Assembly (NCBI GenBank): GCA_020854785.1
Contig: JAHFZE010000196.1
Span: 1 to 7,198 of the forward strand
Source of the DNA: Methanomethylovorans sp.
GTDB lineage: Archaea > Halobacteriota > Methanosarcinia > Methanosarcinales > Methanosarcinaceae
DNA length: 7,198 nt
Direction of reading: 5' to 3'
The notes under the pieces were generated by a model that searched no databases, was not told the origin of the DNA, and saw nothing but the letters and a program-made list of their open reading frames with translations. The position numbers were made by a program, and so were the translations under genes. Below, in pieces: positions 6,895 through 7,198 of this stretch (position 1 is the first letter of the stretch; each line of letters opens with the position of its first letter).

Positions 6895-6897
6895 TCA
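6892..6897. other. Shared stop palindrome TGATCA between convergent genes
   Basis: The plus-strand NuoH-like gene ends with TGA at 6892-6894. The minus-strand gene ends with TGA read from 6897 to 6895. Together they make the palindrome TGATCA, so the coding regions abut with no base between them. No hairpin with a T-run is present on either side. Confidence 0.8.
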
Positions 6898-7198
6898 GCG
6901 CGAACCGCCTTCCATAGGAGGAACTCCCATCGGAGCCCTTTCAAGGATCTCTGTCCTATAGAATTTAGCTGATATCAGGGGCATTTTAAGGATCCGAATT
7001 ATGAGCCTCTCTCCTTCGAATAATTCAAAAAAATTCCTTCGACCAAATGGCTCAAGCGTTATCTGATTTCGTCCGATATTTTTATTGCCGACCCTGTAAT
7101 AGTATTCTTTCCACGACATCCTTCCTCCCTGGAAGATCATCCACTCTCCGTTGTCCATGAATCTGCCGTATTTGGGCTTGTCAAAAGGAAGCCCGGCG
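6895..7198 (-). CDS. Protein of unknown function, C-terminal part (5' partial at the right edge)
   Basis: The minus-strand frame is open from the window edge to TGA at 6897-6895, giving about 101 residues; the gene probably begins beyond 7198. I do not recognise a family. The visible part is soluble-looking, with no membrane helix. It is rich in aromatic and basic residues (SWKEYYYRVGNKNIGRNQ, FGRRNFFELFEGERLIIRILK) and alternates in a way that suggests beta strands. The C-terminal tail is Pro/Gly/Met-rich (RAPMGVPPMEGGSR). Two internal ATGs are possible starts: 7158 (87 residues) and 7119 (74 residues). The second has AGGGAGG just upstream, although only 4 nt away. The stretch before these ATGs (FDKPKYGRFMDNGEWMIFQ) reads like real protein, which favours a longer gene. 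It faces the NuoH-like gene and shares its stop palindrome, so it belongs to a separate transcription unit. Confidence 0.6.
   Translation of the reverse strand, partial: AGLPFDKPKYGRFMDNGEWMIFQGGRMSWKEYYYRVGNKNIGRNQITLEPFGRRNFFELFEGERLIIRILKMPLISAKFYRTEILERAPMGVPPMEGGSR
7124..7130 (-). promoter_or_regulatory. Shine-Dalgarno-like site inside the minus-strand reading frame
   Basis: On the minus strand AGGGAGG (7130-7124) followed by AAGG precedes an in-frame ATG at 7119. The eight-base core GGGAGGAA is identical to the sites before the TRAP permease (1456-1463) and TAXI (3582-3589) genes. Here, however, the start is 4 nt after GGGAGG rather than 8 nt. It may mark a real start for a 74-residue product, or be a by-product of encoding Gly-Gly-Arg. 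Confidence 0.3.

Noticed and set aside
6969..6978. Second copy of CTGATATCAG, also found at 3544-3553
   Set aside because: This copy lies inside a coding frame and has no shared flanks; a repeated EcoRV-type palindrome of 10 bp is weak evidence for a regulatory site.

Overview
The window is a compact bacterial segment with six protein-coding genes, two of them cut by the window edges. It has no rRNA, tRNA, CRISPR array or insertion sequence that I can see. Strong Shine-Dalgarno sites (GGGAGGAA), an anaerobe-like gene set and a one-piece TRAP permease paired with a TAXI binding protein suggest a fermentative anaerobe. I lean towards Synergistota, with Clostridia-type Bacillota or a deltaproteobacterium as alternatives. 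The taxon is inferred from gene style only.

Left block (1-4606, plus strand): the C-terminal effector-binding part of a LysR-type regulator is followed after 16 nt by deoC (deoxyribose-phosphate aldolase), which probably starts at TTG 689. Next come a 668-residue TRAP permease with DctQ-like and DctM-like parts fused, and a secreted TAXI-family binding protein. A textbook intrinsic terminator (4577-4606) closes the block. The binding protein and permease form a complete secondary uptake system: the periplasmic protein captures a solute, probably an organic anion, and hands it to the ion-driven permease. The LysR protein may sense that substrate. Whether DeoC acts on something derived from the imported compound is only a hypothesis from gene order. 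Gaps of about 120 nt before the permease and before the binding-protein gene leave room for internal promoters.

Right block (4607-7198): a probable extended -10 promoter drives an MFS exporter of the EntS/MFS_3 type. After 45 nt follows a 303-residue, roughly eight-helix membrane protein. I read it as a divergent, solitary relative of the NuoH/EchB/HycD membrane subunit of complex I and group 4 hydrogenases. It meets a minus-strand gene of unknown function head-on: a single TGATCA palindrome (6892-6897) supplies the stop codons of both genes, with no space between them and no terminator in between.

Non-coding DNA is limited to gaps of about 120 nt or less, so no gene-free stretch exceeds 300 bases. 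The most unusual items are the orphan NuoH-like protein, the shared stop palindrome, and the LysR-deoC-TRAP/TAXI gene order.
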